Shown here: positions 42,985 to 52,651 of the stretch, one piece after another
Position numbering within the stretch: position 1 is the first letter of the stretch
Layout: every line of letters starts with the position of its first letter
Assembly: GCA_015063235.1 (NCBI GenBank)
Contig: SUSW01000018.1
Coordinates: 31,231-95,230, forward strand
DNA: 64,000 bases
Origin: Thermoplasmata archaeon
GTDB taxonomy: Archaea > Thermoplasmatota > Thermoplasmata > Methanomassiliicoccales > Methanomethylophilaceae
Reading direction: 5' to 3'
The notes under the pieces: model-generated
What the model was told of the DNA's origin: nothing
Seen by the model: the letters and a program-made list of their open reading frames with translations, nothing else
Databases searched by the model: none
Program-made: the position numbers and the translations under genes

Positions 42985-45900
42985 ATGAAATTCGTCAACA
43001 TCTCCATAGGGACAATCGACAGCTTCCTCATGAACGAAGCTGTGAAGATCGTGCGTTCCGAAGGGTTCGATGTGGATTATCACAACTACGACAACGTGGA
43101 TCTGGACGAAGACCCCCTTTTCCTTGCAGAGGCCGTGAAGATAATCTCCGAGGCGGACTTCGTCACCATGAAGGTCCATGGGGACACGACATACTGCAAG
43201 AAGTTCGACAAGCTGCGCGATGCCATCGAGCAGCATAACGTCTGCATGCACCTGAGCTGTACCGATGCCTGCGTCACCGAAGCATTCAGGAGTTATTTCC
43301 ACGGAACGGACGAGGAATACGACCTCATCATGTCCTATGCGGTGTTCGGCGGCGACGAGAACTTCGTCTCGCTGATCAAATGGGCCATCAAGAAGTATGA
43401 CGGTATCGACATCGAAATCCCGGAACCAATTCATCCACTTACTGAGGGGATCTACTACCCGGGATCTGAAGACCACGACATATCGCGCTACCTGGATTCG
43501 CTCGACGGATACAAACCCAATATCGGCATATTCTTCTATCAGAAACAATGGGTCACAGGGAATCTGGAAAGTGTAGACGGCCTTATTCGTGCGGTGGAGA
43601 AGCTGGGAGGGAATCCCGTCCCGGTCTTCCTGAACACCGCCGAGGAGAAGATCGACCATTCCAAAGGCGTCAAAAGGCTGCTCAGGGAGGACCTGACCCG
43701 CAACGGGAAGCCGGTATTGGATGCGATAATCGAGACCATGAGCTTCAGCCAGACCCTCATCGCCACACCCGGGATAGGGGATCAGGTCACAGAGGACAAC
43801 TTCTTCCTCGACTACGGCGTCCCTACTCTGCAGACTATGACGATGGTCTCGGACGAAAGTACATGGAGAGAACGTCTGGAAGGGCTCAGCCCCGCCGAGA
43901 TCGCGTACGACGTGGTACACCCGGAATTCGACGGCCAGATCATAACTGTTCCATGCGCCAGCAACGAATACAAGGACGGGGGGATCCGCTATTATCACAG
44001 CATCAGTGACAGAGCGCTGCGCGTCGCTGACATGGCCATGATGTGGGCCAAGCTTCGTCATATCGAGAATAAGAACCGCAAGGTCGCCATACTCCTGTAC
44101 CAATATCCGCCGAAGAACGCCGATGCAGGAGGAGCGGCCGGCCTAGATACATTCGCCAGCGTTGTCAGCATCCTCCGCAGGATGAAGGAGGACGGGTATA
44201 CCGTCGGCAATATACCGGAAACCCCGAGGGAGCTTGTCGAGATCCTGCTGGCAGGCCTCACGAACGATACTGAATGGATCTCCGACGATGAGGTTAGGAA
44301 GCGCGCAGAGGACCTGATACCTCCCGAACAGTACGACGTATGGTACAAAGAGCTCTCCGACAGGGTGAGGGAACGCATCGAAAAGGATTGGGGTAAGCCT
44401 CCGGGGAAGTTTTACACCGTAGGCAAGGACATTATCGCCACCGGAAAGGTGTTCGGGAACATCATCGTGGGATTCCAGCCGGACAGGGGAAGAGATATAC
44501 AGGCGAACTATCACGATCCCAGCTGCGTACATCCCCACCAGTATTACGCTTACTACAAATGGCTAAGAGAGGATTTCGGAGCAAATGCCGTCATCCATGT
44601 AGGGACCCACGGCACCCTTGAATGGCTCCCAGGCAAATCCATCGCGCTCAGCGGGGACTGCTGTCCCGATTACATCCTCACATCGCTTCCAGACATCTAC
44701 CCTTACGTCATAGGCAATCCCGGTGAGGGCATACAGGCTAAGAGACGTGCCGCGGCGGTGATCATCGACCACATGATCCCGACGATGACCCGCTCCGGAG
44801 GATACGACGAGATCCTCGAACTTGAGGGCACCGTTCAGAACTACATGAACTCCACTGCACAGGGACAGGACCAGAACTGTCTGCTGATTATGTCCAAACT
44901 GAGGGAGATCCTCCAGAGGATGGATATGTACAGCGACCTCAGGCTCGATCCGAACTGTTCCGATGATGAGCTCCGCGAGAGGATCGATGACCTCTACGAC
45001 TATGTCGTCGATATCAAGGAGAATCTCATCAAGGACGGTCTGCACATCCTTGGAGAGATTCCCGAAGGGAAGAGACTTGAAGAGGATGTCTACAGCCTAG
45101 TGCGCATGGCGAATGGAGAGATACCTTCGCTGAGAGTGGCAATCGCATCATCCATGGGTTACGAATTGATGGAGCTACAGAACAACTCGTCCGGCAGAGA
45201 TCTGAAAACAGGAAGATTAAACGGAGAGATACTTGAAGAGGTGGAGGTCAGGATGGAATCTCTGATCTCCGAGATGGCCGCTGCAGGATTCGAGAAGGAT
45301 GCGTGCCTGAGACTCGCTGAAGATTTCGAGAACGGAGAAGATATCGTAAAGACGGTCGTGTTCGTATGTGACGAGCTATACCCCAACCTCATGAAGATGG
45401 ACAACGAGATCGACAGCGTCATGTCTGCCCTGCGTGGAAACTTCATAGAGCCCGGTCCGTCAGGATGTCCCACAAGGGGAAGGGCACAGATCCTGCCCAC
45501 GGGCAGGAACTTCTACTCGATCGATCCGGATGCCATACCGTGGCACTCGAGCTGGGAGATCGGAAAGAAGATGGCGGATCAGATGCTGGAAAGGTTCGTC
45601 GATGAACACGGATCGTATCCCAAGAACATAGGGATCGTGATGTGGGCAACGGACACCATGAAGACCGGTGGGGACGATACTGCGTACGTGCTATGGCTTC
45701 TGGGAATCCGCCCCGTCTGGACAGGATATGCTGGACGCGTCAAAGACTTAGAAGTCATCCCGGTCTCCGAACTTGGGAGACCGAGGATCGATGTCACTCT
45801 GAGGATAAGCGGACTGTTCAGGGACACCTTCCCCAATCTCGTCAGAATGATAGACCGTGCCGTCCGTATGATAGCCGACCTCGACGAGACAGAGGAGGAG

Positions 45901-46713
45901 AACTACATTCTCGCCAACCTCCGTCACGACATCGTATTATCCATCGAAGAGGGGATGCCCGAGGACCAGGCCAGAGAGGAAGCGATGATCCGCATATTCG
46001 GAGACGCGCCGGGATCGTACGGCTCCGGAACGAACATACTTGTCAGAACATCGGATTGGAAGGACCGCAGCGAGATCGGAAAGATATACCGCGACTATGG
46101 CGAATACGCCTACGGGATAGGGAGGTCCGGGGAGAGGAAACCAGATGCGTTCAGGCACAGGCTGATGAGCATGGACGTCACGGTGAAGAACAGCGTCAGC
46201 AGGGAATACGATATGTTCGACAACGATGACGTATACACCGACCTGGGAGGTTTCAACGCGGCGGTGGAATCGGTGCGCGGCGAGAAACCCATGTCCGTAA
46301 TCGGGTTCTCCGCAGACACATCTAACATCAAGACGAAGACGATCGATGAGGAAGGAAGATACATCTTCCGCAGCAAGATCAACAACCCGAAATGGGTGGA
46401 AGGACTGAAGCCCCACGGATTCAAAGGGGCCCAGGAGATATCGAAGATGACCGAATACGTGTTCGGCTGGGATGCCACATCGGACATCATCGAGGGCTGG
46501 GAGTATAAATCGATAGCAGACAATTACCTTTTCAATAAAGAGAATGCCGAATGGTTCCGCGATGCGAACCCGTATGCGATGTACGAGGTTGTATCGAGGC
46601 TCCTGGAAGCGATATACCGCGATATGTGGGACGCCGACGAGGAGACAGAGGAGAAGCTGAAGGAACTGTTCGAGGACCTTGAAGGGGACATCGAGGGATT
46701 GAATGACAGATGA
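42985..46713 (+). CDS. CobN/BchH-like chelatase large subunit
   Basis: A protein of about 1242 residues of the CobN/magnesium-chelatase H family, which binds the tetrapyrrole and inserts the metal. Conserved blocks include YPPKNADAGGAAGLDTFAS near 380, VHVGTHGTLEWLPGKS near 535-550 (HxGTHG) and GSGTNILV near 1018. With the ChlI/ChlD-like genes upstream it probably inserts Co2+ for corrinoid synthesis, though nickel cannot be excluded. ATG 42985 is preferred over a TTG six codons upstream; box A GATTATATTT is about 30 bp before it. Its end overlaps the ABC ATPase gene by 11 bp. Confidence 0.9.
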   Translation: MKFVNISIGTIDSFLMNEAVKIVRSEGFDVDYHNYDNVDLDEDPLFLAEAVKIISEADFVTMKVHGDTTYCKKFDKLRDAIEQHNVCMHLSCTDACVTEAFRSYFHGTDEEYDLIMSYAVFGGDENFVSLIKWAIKKYDGIDIEIPEPIHPLTEGIYYPGSEDHDISRYLDSLDGYKPNIGIFFYQKQWVTGNLESVDGLIRAVEKLGGNPVPVFLNTAEEKIDHSKGVKRLLREDLTRNGKPVLDAIIETMSFSQTLIATPGIGDQVTEDNFFLDYGVPTLQTMTMVSDESTWRERLEGLSPAEIAYDVVHPEFDGQIITVPCASNEYKDGGIRYYHSISDRALRVADMAMMWAKLRHIENKNRKVAILLYQYPPKNADAGGAAGLDTFASVVSILRRMKEDGYTVGNIPETPRELVEILLAGLTNDTEWISDDEVRKRAEDLIPPEQYDVWYKELSDRVRERIEKDWGKPPGKFYTVGKDIIATGKVFGNIIVGFQPDRGRDIQANYHDPSCVHPHQYYAYYKWLREDFGANAVIHVGTHGTLEWLPGKSIALSGDCCPDYILTSLPDIYPYVIGNPGEGIQAKRRAAAVIIDHMIPTMTRSGGYDEILELEGTVQNYMNSTAQGQDQNCLLIMSKLREILQRMDMYSDLRLDPNCSDDELRERIDDLYDYVVDIKENLIKDGLHILGEIPEGKRLEEDVYSLVRMANGEIPSLRVAIASSMGYELMELQNNSSGRDLKTGRLNGEILEEVEVRMESLISEMAAAGFEKDACLRLAEDFENGEDIVKTVVFVCDELYPNLMKMDNEIDSVMSALRGNFIEPGPSGCPTRGRAQILPTGRNFYSIDPDAIPWHSSWEIGKKMADQMLERFVDEHGSYPKNIGIVMWATDTMKTGGDDTAYVLWLLGIRPVWTGYAGRVKDLEVIPVSELGRPRIDVTLRISGLFRDTFPNLVRMIDRAVRMIADLDETEEENYILANLRHDIVLSIEEGMPEDQAREEAMIRIFGDAPGSYGSGTNILVRTSDWKDRSEIGKIYRDYGEYAYGIGRSGERKPDAFRHRLMSMDVTVKNSVSREYDMFDNDDVYTDLGGFNAAVESVRGEKPMSVIGFSADTSNIKTKTIDEEGRYIFRSKINNPKWVEGLKPHGFKGAQEISKMTEYVFGWDATSDIIEGWEYKSIADNYLFNKENAEWFRDANPYAMYEVVSRLLEAIYRDMWDADEETEEKLKELFEDLEGDIEGLNDR

Positions 46714-47590
46714 CATCATCATTTCGGGAAAGGGCATCACTAAGAAGTTCGGCGACTTCACCGCCCTGGACAACATCGATGTATCCGTCAGAAGAGGGGA
46801 GATCTACGGATTCCTCGGCCCCAACGGCGCGGGCAAGACCACCACCATCAGGGTGATGACCAGCCTGACTCCGGCAACATCGGGGACCATAAAGATCGAG
46901 GGCGAAGAGGTAAAAGGTCTGGACGATCCGAAGAAGGAGAAGATCGGCATAATCCAGCAGCACATCGCTCTGGACAGGGATGTCTCCGTCGCCGAGAACA
47001 TCTGGTATCATGCGATCCTCCATCATATTCCCAAAAAGGTCGCGAAAGAAAGGATCGACAGGCTCGTGAAGATCATGGGCCTCGAACCTTACATGAATCA
47101 TATGACGATCAATCTGTCCGGGGGATGGAAGAGACGCACTGCGATTGTCGCCGCGCTGATCCATGAGCCTGCAATCCTCGTTCTCGACGAACCGACGGCC
47201 GGACTAGATACTCAGTCTAGGCATATGCTGTGGCAGCTGATCAGAGAGCTTAACAGCGCAGGCACGACTGTTTTCCTCACTACGCATTACATGGACGAGG
47301 CTCAGGAACTGTGCGACAGGATAGCCATCCTCAATCATGGAAAGATTATTGCCGAAGGCACTCCGGAAGAGCTCTGCGAGAACCTGGGAAGATGGGCGGT
47401 GGAATACATCGAGGACGGCATCAAGAAGTACCGCTACTTCTCAGACATAGAAGATTCCAAATCATTCAGAAGCACCCTCGGTGACGAGGTCCAGGTCACG
47501 ACCAGACCTACCAATCTGGAGGATGTGTTCCTAGAGCTCACCGGAAGGGAAAACACCAATGCGACGGAAGAGGTGAGCTACAGGGTATGA
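46703..47590 (+). CDS. ABC-2 exporter ATP-binding protein (pair 1)
   Basis: A 295-residue DrrA/CcmA-type ATPase. Walker A is GPNGAGKTTT near 37-46, the signature is LSGGWKRRT near 137, Walker B is LVLDEPTAGLD near 156-166, and THYMDEAQELCDR marks the H-loop. A ~70-residue C-terminal domain ends LEDVFLELTGRE. It overlaps the CobN-like gene, so exporter expression is coupled to the chelatase. It pairs with the permease that follows (ATGA overlap). Confidence 0.9.
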   Translation: MTDDIIISGKGITKKFGDFTALDNIDVSVRRGEIYGFLGPNGAGKTTTIRVMTSLTPATSGTIKIEGEEVKGLDDPKKEKIGIIQQHIALDRDVSVAENIWYHAILHHIPKKVAKERIDRLVKIMGLEPYMNHMTINLSGGWKRRTAIVAALIHEPAILVLDEPTAGLDTQSRHMLWQLIRELNSAGTTVFLTTHYMDEAQELCDRIAILNHGKIIAEGTPEELCENLGRWAVEYIEDGIKKYRYFSDIEDSKSFRSTLGDEVQVTTRPTNLEDVFLELTGRENTNATEEVSYRV

Positions 47591-48333
47591 ACGTCATCAC
47601 AGACTCCTTCAGGGTCGCATGGATCGACTTCATGTTCATCAAGAGAAACATCATAGTGGTATTGCTCACTTCGCTAGTAACTCCGCTTCTCTACATAGTC
47701 GCATTCGGATATGGTTTCGGATCGGGGGCTACCGTTGAAGGATTCGACTACATAGCATTCATGATACCTGGAGTCATCTCCATCTCTACTATGACTTCAT
47801 GTTTCAACAACGTCGCCACGAAAGTGATGATCCAACGCACATACTATCAGAGCTTCGACGAACTGTTCCTGTGCTCCATGAAACCTACTTCCATAGTCCT
47901 TGGAAAAGCATGGGCAGGGATGGTCAGGAGCATCATAAGCTGCAGCATCCTCTACACGATCGGACTGTTTATCACCGACGACATGCACCTGACCCTACAG
48001 GCCGTCGGAATCATATTGGTCTGCTGCCTCACATATGCTTTGCTTGGAGTGGTGGCCGGAATGCTTTCCAACTCGCATCTCACTATGACTCTGTTCACCA
48101 CCCTTGTGATAACACCCATGTCATTCCTGTCCGGAACCATATTCTCTCTCGACGCCCTTCCGGATTTTGCACAGTACATCCTTTACGCACTGCCGCTCAC
48201 ACACTCCACCGATTGCATCAGATCCGCCATCCTCGGGACGGAATTCCCATGGATATCGTTGGCCATAATCATCTGCTACGCCGTGGCCTTTATCATCATC
48301 AGCAGGCATGTTGTGGTCAAGGGGAGGCATTGA
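47587..48333 (+). CDS. ABC-2 type permease (pair 1)
   Basis: A 248-residue DrrB/ABC-2 permease with six predicted helices. The conserved TSLVTPLLYIVAFGYG follows the first cytoplasmic helix, and SGTIFSLDALPDFAQYILYALPLTH is the ABC-2 signature loop. It is the membrane partner of the ATPase just upstream. Substrate unknown: antibiotics, lipids or tetrapyrrole-type compounds are all possible. Confidence 0.87.
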   Translation: MNVITDSFRVAWIDFMFIKRNIIVVLLTSLVTPLLYIVAFGYGFGSGATVEGFDYIAFMIPGVISISTMTSCFNNVATKVMIQRTYYQSFDELFLCSMKPTSIVLGKAWAGMVRSIISCSILYTIGLFITDDMHLTLQAVGIILVCCLTYALLGVVAGMLSNSHLTMTLFTTLVITPMSFLSGTIFSLDALPDFAQYILYALPLTHSTDCIRSAILGTEFPWISLAIIICYAVAFIIISRHVVVKGRH

Positions 48334-49194
48334 ATGAACCGCATCGTGGAAGTCAACAACCTTGTTGTCAGATTCGGCGATTTCACTGCCGTGAATGGTA
48401 TCAGCTTCGATGTGAAAGAAGGCGAGATATTCGGATTCCTAGGACCGAACGGAGCCGGGAAAACCACCACGATCCGTACCATAACCACCATACAAGAATA
48501 CGATTCAGGTTCGGTGAAGATAGATGGACATGACATCAAGACCGAATATCTTGAAGCGAGGAAACTGATAGGGATTGCACAGCAGCACATCTCACTTGAC
48601 AAGGACCTGACGGTGCGTCAGAATCTAAAGCATCATGCGATACTCCATAAGATCCCCAGGAAGGATATAGACAGAGTCGTCAAGGAAACTGCGGACATAT
48701 TGGAGCTAGGCGAGTTCATGGACCACAAGGTCATGGACCTGTCTGGCGGATGGAAGAGGAAAGCAGCGATTGTCGCCGCGATAATCCATAACCCGAAGAT
48801 ACTTCTGCTGGACGAGCCCACCGCGGGGCTCGATACCCGCTCCCGCTACATGCTATGGGATCTGGTCCGCATGCTGAATGCGAGAGGCACGACAATATTC
48901 CTTACCACACACTATATCGAGGAGGCGGAATCGCTTTGCGACAGAGTGGCCATAATCAACCACGGGAAATTGGTAGCTATAGGCACAACAGATGAACTGC
49001 GCGACATGATAGGGAAGGTAGCGGTGGATACCACGGACGATAACGGCAAACGCATGGTACGTTACTTCGAAACCAGGGAGGCCGCCAAGGACTTCTCCGC
49101 CACATTGGGAGAGCGGATGTTCAGCGTGAGAAGGACCACGCTCGAAGACGTGTTCCTTGAGATCACCGGAGAATCTGGGAGGAAGCTGCAATGA
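48334..49194 (+). CDS. ABC-2 exporter ATP-binding protein (pair 2)
   Basis: A 286-residue ATPase closely similar to that of pair 1: GPNGAGKTTT, LSGGWKRKA, LLLDEPTAGLDTRSR and the same C-terminal LEDVFLEITGE. It begins right after the pair 1 permease stop with no gap and overlaps its own permease by ATGA. The tandem arrangement suggests local duplication of an ATPase-permease unit. Confidence 0.9.
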   Translation: MNRIVEVNNLVVRFGDFTAVNGISFDVKEGEIFGFLGPNGAGKTTTIRTITTIQEYDSGSVKIDGHDIKTEYLEARKLIGIAQQHISLDKDLTVRQNLKHHAILHKIPRKDIDRVVKETADILELGEFMDHKVMDLSGGWKRKAAIVAAIIHNPKILLLDEPTAGLDTRSRYMLWDLVRMLNARGTTIFLTTHYIEEAESLCDRVAIINHGKLVAIGTTDELRDMIGKVAVDTTDDNGKRMVRYFETREAAKDFSATLGERMFSVRRTTLEDVFLEITGESGRKLQ

Positions 49195-49937
49195 GCATCC
49201 TCGATGAGACATACCGTGTGGCCTGGGGCGATCTCCAGTACATGAAAGGGAACATCGTTGAGGTCCTCCTATCATCGCTTATCGGACCACTGCTCTACCT
49301 TCTGGCGTTCGGTTTCGGAATCGGAGGTACGATGGATGATCCGAACTCGTATGTGCTCTACATCATACCGGGAATAATCGCCTTAACCACCCTGTCCTCG
49401 ACATTCAGCACCGTTTCTATGAAGGTGCTTGTCCAGAGGCTTTTCTACATGAGTTTCGATGAACTCCTCCTCTGCCCGATACATATCACATCGATCATCC
49501 TGGGAAAGACAGTTCAAGGAATTGTGAGGGCGTTGATCAGCTGTACCATACTGATGGTGGTCGGATGGATCATATGCCCGGATGTCAAACCCGGACCTTG
49601 GGTCTTCCTTGCGATAATACTGGGATCCTTCATGTTCTCCCTTCTGGGCCTACTCGCCGGTATGCTGACGAACAAAACTCAGAATCTCTCCCTGTTCTCC
49701 AGCATAGTCGTGGTCCCCATGACGTTCCTCTGCGGAACGATATTCAATCTAGACGTGCTTCCCGATGTTGTAGCTGGTATCATCTATGTGCTGCCACTCA
49801 CTCATGTCAGCAATTTGATGAGAGGAATTATGCTTCCTGATTACACCGTCGGGATCGATTCGATTATCATAATACTGATCTACATAGCGGTCATGTTCGC
49901 ATTCTGCTATTACCTGATAAAGAAGAACAAGTGCTGA
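49191..49937 (+). CDS. ABC-2 type permease (pair 2)
   Basis: A 248-residue six-helix ABC-2 permease, homologous to the pair 1 and pair 3 permeases: SSLIGPLLYLLAFGFG, FYMSFDELLLCP and CGTIFNLDVLPDVVAGIIYVLPLTH. The two tandem transporters may act as separate homodimers or mix their subunits. Confidence 0.87.
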   Translation: MSILDETYRVAWGDLQYMKGNIVEVLLSSLIGPLLYLLAFGFGIGGTMDDPNSYVLYIIPGIIALTTLSSTFSTVSMKVLVQRLFYMSFDELLLCPIHITSIILGKTVQGIVRALISCTILMVVGWIICPDVKPGPWVFLAIILGSFMFSLLGLLAGMLTNKTQNLSLFSSIVVVPMTFLCGTIFNLDVLPDVVAGIIYVLPLTHVSNLMRGIMLPDYTVGIDSIIIILIYIAVMFAFCYYLIKKNKC

Positions 49938-49946
49938 GGCCCTGAT

Positions 49947-50498
49947 ATGACGAAGAAGAAACTGGTACCCGTGCCGAAGGACGACCGCAAACTGGCTCTG
50001 GTCGTGGTCGATGTACAGAAGAAATTCATAACCGATGCCAAGGACACTACTCTGGAATCGGTGAAGGCCAATACGCCTCTGATGCTGAAGGCCATCGACA
50101 TGTTCAGGGATGCAGGCAGACCTGTGATTTGGATATTGTTCGAAGGACCTACCCATCAGGACGGCATCACCGATGATTCGAACATTCTCCTTGACGGGTT
50201 TGAGATAAAGGACGGAGACTATGTCGTGAGGAAATATCATATGAATTCGTTCTATAACACGAACCTATCCGACATAATCCTCTCGGAAGGATGCGATGCT
50301 GCGCTGTTCACGGGGATGTATGCCCAGCACTGCGTCATGGCCACCTATTGGGGCGCCTTCGACAAGGGCCTCTCCCCGTACCTGATGAAGGGCGGATTGA
50401 TCAGTACGGATCAGAAATACTGCGACCTGTCGGTGGAGCTGTGCAAATACTATACCCTGGAAGAGCTGGAATCGAACCTGAGGATCAACAAAAGATGA
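49947..50498 (+). CDS. Cysteine hydrolase of the isochorismatase/nicotinamidase family
   Basis: 183 residues with the intact triad of the family: Asp in VVVDVQKKF near 22, Lys in VVRKYHMNSF near 95 and Cys in GMYAQHCVMAT near 129. It probably hydrolyses an amide or vinyl ether substrate, such as nicotinamide or a related metabolite. It starts 9 bp after the exporter operon with GAGG upstream, so it may be its last gene. Confidence 0.82.
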   Translation: MTKKKLVPVPKDDRKLALVVVDVQKKFITDAKDTTLESVKANTPLMLKAIDMFRDAGRPVIWILFEGPTHQDGITDDSNILLDGFEIKDGDYVVRKYHMNSFYNTNLSDIILSEGCDAALFTGMYAQHCVMATYWGAFDKGLSPYLMKGGLISTDQKYCDLSVELCKYYTLEELESNLRINKR

Positions 50499-50500
50499 GA

Positions 50501-50998
50501 TCATTCTGTTTTCTTCTTCTTGGACGCGTCGCTGAGATCGTTGATCGGGATGCTTCCTGATTTCTTCTTAGGAGCGGCCTTCTTGGGAACCGGGTCCGCA
50601 TCATCGATCTTGATGCTCGCCATCCTATCCTGTGCGCCGACCGAGACGATGTTCCTGACGGTGTCATCGCCTGCCCTCTGATATTTCTCGACGGCCTCTC
50701 TGACCTCCGGTGACAGCGGCGCGGCTTTGATTACAGCTTCGAAGAAGTGAAGGAACTCCAGACATCCTGTGATGAAATGCTTCTGTACCTCGCTGTCGGT
50801 TGCTACGGTAAGGATGGCATCGCTAGTTGATATCGCCTTGTCCTTGGTCTCACCAATACGCTCTCCGATATTCTCCTTGATCTCGTCCTTGCGGGATTTC
50901 TTCTTCTCCTCTTCCTTGCCTTCGTTCAGGATCTTCTCGATGATCTCCCTGTTGTCAAGGATGAACTTGCGGAATTCTTCGGACTGATCTTCTGCCAT
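50501..50998 (-). CDS. Hypothetical charged protein
   Basis: About 165 residues. A Lys/Glu-rich N-terminal helix (about 15-50) precedes a helical core (about 55-125, DAILTVATDSEVQKHFITG) and a low-complexity Lys/Pro tail (PKKAAPKKKSG, SKKKKTE). No family is recognised. The ATG at 50998 fits a box A (GTAAATACC on the minus strand) about 25 bp upstream; a longer frame starting 39 bp earlier is less likely. Confidence 0.6.
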   Translation of the reverse strand: MAEDQSEEFRKFILDNREIIEKILNEGKEEEKKKSRKDEIKENIGERIGETKDKAISTSDAILTVATDSEVQKHFITGCLEFLHFFEAVIKAAPLSPEVREAVEKYQRAGDDTVRNIVSVGAQDRMASIKIDDADPVPKKAAPKKKSGSIPINDLSDASKKKKTE

Positions 50999-51268
50999 GC
51001 TAATCAAATCTGTCTGATGGTATTTACGTTTCATCATGAGAAACCATGGCTGATTACAGCCTTACCGGCATTGTTGTTACCGTTAGCACCAGACCGGCAG
51101 TACGGCTGGTCGGGTAATACGAGTTCGGTATCTTACGACGATACAGGATATGACTGCCCCCTGATTCCGACGCTTTACTTGCTGGAGCATGCCCCGAAAT
51201 GTCCGAAATGCGACACGGGGGACTGATTCTGATATTATATAGGGTTAATATACCCTCCACCGAGGGCA

Positions 51269-52651
51269 ATGGTTAAAAGCGATGGGTCAATCCCTTTTGC
51301 AATGACTCAAAATACGAACGAATACTTCATCGCGCGCCAGGCAGAATTCGAATCTTCAGCCAGGAGCTATCCTCGCAAATTCCCCATTGCGATCGCAAAG
51401 GCAAAGGGATGTTGGGTGGAAGATGTGGAAGGCAATCGCTATATCGATTTCCTAAACGGCGCAGGTACGCTTGCACTCGGACACAATGATGAAGAGATCA
51501 ATCAGGCATTGATCGAGATGATCCAGTCGGGAGCCATGCTCCACGGACTCGACCTGATGACCCCTGCTAAGGATGAGTTCGCTCACACATTACTATCAAT
51601 AGTGCCCAAGGAGCTTGCTGACAACGCAAAGATCCAGTTCTGTTCCCCATCGGGTACCGATGCGACTGAAGCAGCAATCAAGCTGTGCAAGATCGCCACC
51701 GGCAGGAGCACAATCATCGCATTCTCCGGAGGATACCACGGAATGGGACACAGCTCCATGGCGCTCACAGGCAACCTGAATGCGAAGAGTCAGGTGCCCA
51801 ACATCATGCCCGGCGTCCAGTTCATGCCCTATCCGTATTCATACCGCTGTCCCATGGGACTTGGCGGAGAGGAAGGGACCAAGGCATGCATCGCTTACTT
51901 CGAGCGCCTTCTGAAGGACCCCGAGAGCGGAGTCATGAAGCCTGCGGCAGTCATTTTGGAGCCGATACAGGGAGAGGGAGGAGTTATCCCCGCACCGATC
52001 GAGTTCCTTCAGGCTATCAGAAGGATCACGAAGGAGCTGGACATCCCCATGATCTGCGATGAGATCCAGTGCGGTATGGGCCGTTCCGGAAAGGTATTCG
52101 CATTCGAGCACGCAGGCATCGTACCTGACGTCATCCTCATATCCAAAGCGGTCGGAGGATCCCAGCCCATGTCCGTCGTAGTCTACGACAAGAAACTGGA
52201 CAAATGGGGCCCTGGTACCCACGCAGGAACGTTCCGCGGCAACCAGCTCGCGATGGTAGCCGGTACGATCACCATGAAGAGGATCAGCGATCCCGCATTC
52301 CTGGCAGAGGTCACCCGCAAAGGAGAGATCATCAGATCTCGCCTTCTCAAACTGCAGAAGGAAGTCTCCATCATCGGAGACGTCCGCGGAAAGGGACTCA
52401 TCCTCGGAGTCGAGTTCATCGACCCCAACGGGCCTAAGGACATCATGGGACATCCCGTCCCCAGCGGAGAAATCGCAATGCGCATCCAGCGCATGTGCTT
52501 CGAGAACGGGCTCATCATGGAAAAGGGCGGACGCAACGGTTCCGTCATGAGATGCCTCTGTGCGTTGAACATCCCCGACGAGGACATCGATAAAGCGATG
52601 TCCATAATGGAGAAGGTCGTCAAAGAGGTAGATGCGGATGTCAGGAAATGA
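51269..52651 (+). CDS. dat: Diaminobutyrate-2-oxoglutarate aminotransferase (class III)
   Basis: A 460-residue class III PLP aminotransferase. The Schiff-base Lys is in ILISKAVGGSQP near 291-296; SGTDATEAAIK near 126 and CDEIQCGMGRSG near 264 are class III signatures. Its closest functional class makes L-2,4-diaminobutyrate from aspartate semialdehyde with glutamate as amino donor. The next gene is a matching decarboxylase overlapping by 20 bp. A TATA (ATTATATAGG) and a 5-bp hairpin (CCCTC/GAGGG) crowd the start; an in-frame ATG at 51302 is an alternative. Confidence 0.85.
   Translation: MVKSDGSIPFAMTQNTNEYFIARQAEFESSARSYPRKFPIAIAKAKGCWVEDVEGNRYIDFLNGAGTLALGHNDEEINQALIEMIQSGAMLHGLDLMTPAKDEFAHTLLSIVPKELADNAKIQFCSPSGTDATEAAIKLCKIATGRSTIIAFSGGYHGMGHSSMALTGNLNAKSQVPNIMPGVQFMPYPYSYRCPMGLGGEEGTKACIAYFERLLKDPESGVMKPAAVILEPIQGEGGVIPAPIEFLQAIRRITKELDIPMICDEIQCGMGRSGKVFAFEHAGIVPDVILISKAVGGSQPMSVVVYDKKLDKWGPGTHAGTFRGNQLAMVAGTITMKRISDPAFLAEVTRKGEIIRSRLLKLQKEVSIIGDVRGKGLILGVEFIDPNGPKDIMGHPVPSGEIAMRIQRMCFENGLIMEKGGRNGSVMRCLCALNIPDEDIDKAMSIMEKVVKEVDADVRK

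Noticed and set aside
39971..46713. Chelatase set as the nickel chelatase of coenzyme F430 synthesis
   Set aside because: The known F430 nickel chelatase is a small CbiX-type protein, whereas this is a large CobN/ChlI/ChlD-type set; cobalt is more likely, though not proven.
51038..51268. A possible small protein ending LEHAPKCPKCDTGD
   Set aside because: The Cys pair is suggestive but no good start in this frame; the ATG with likely promoter leads to a frame that stops after about 19 codons. Left unannotated.
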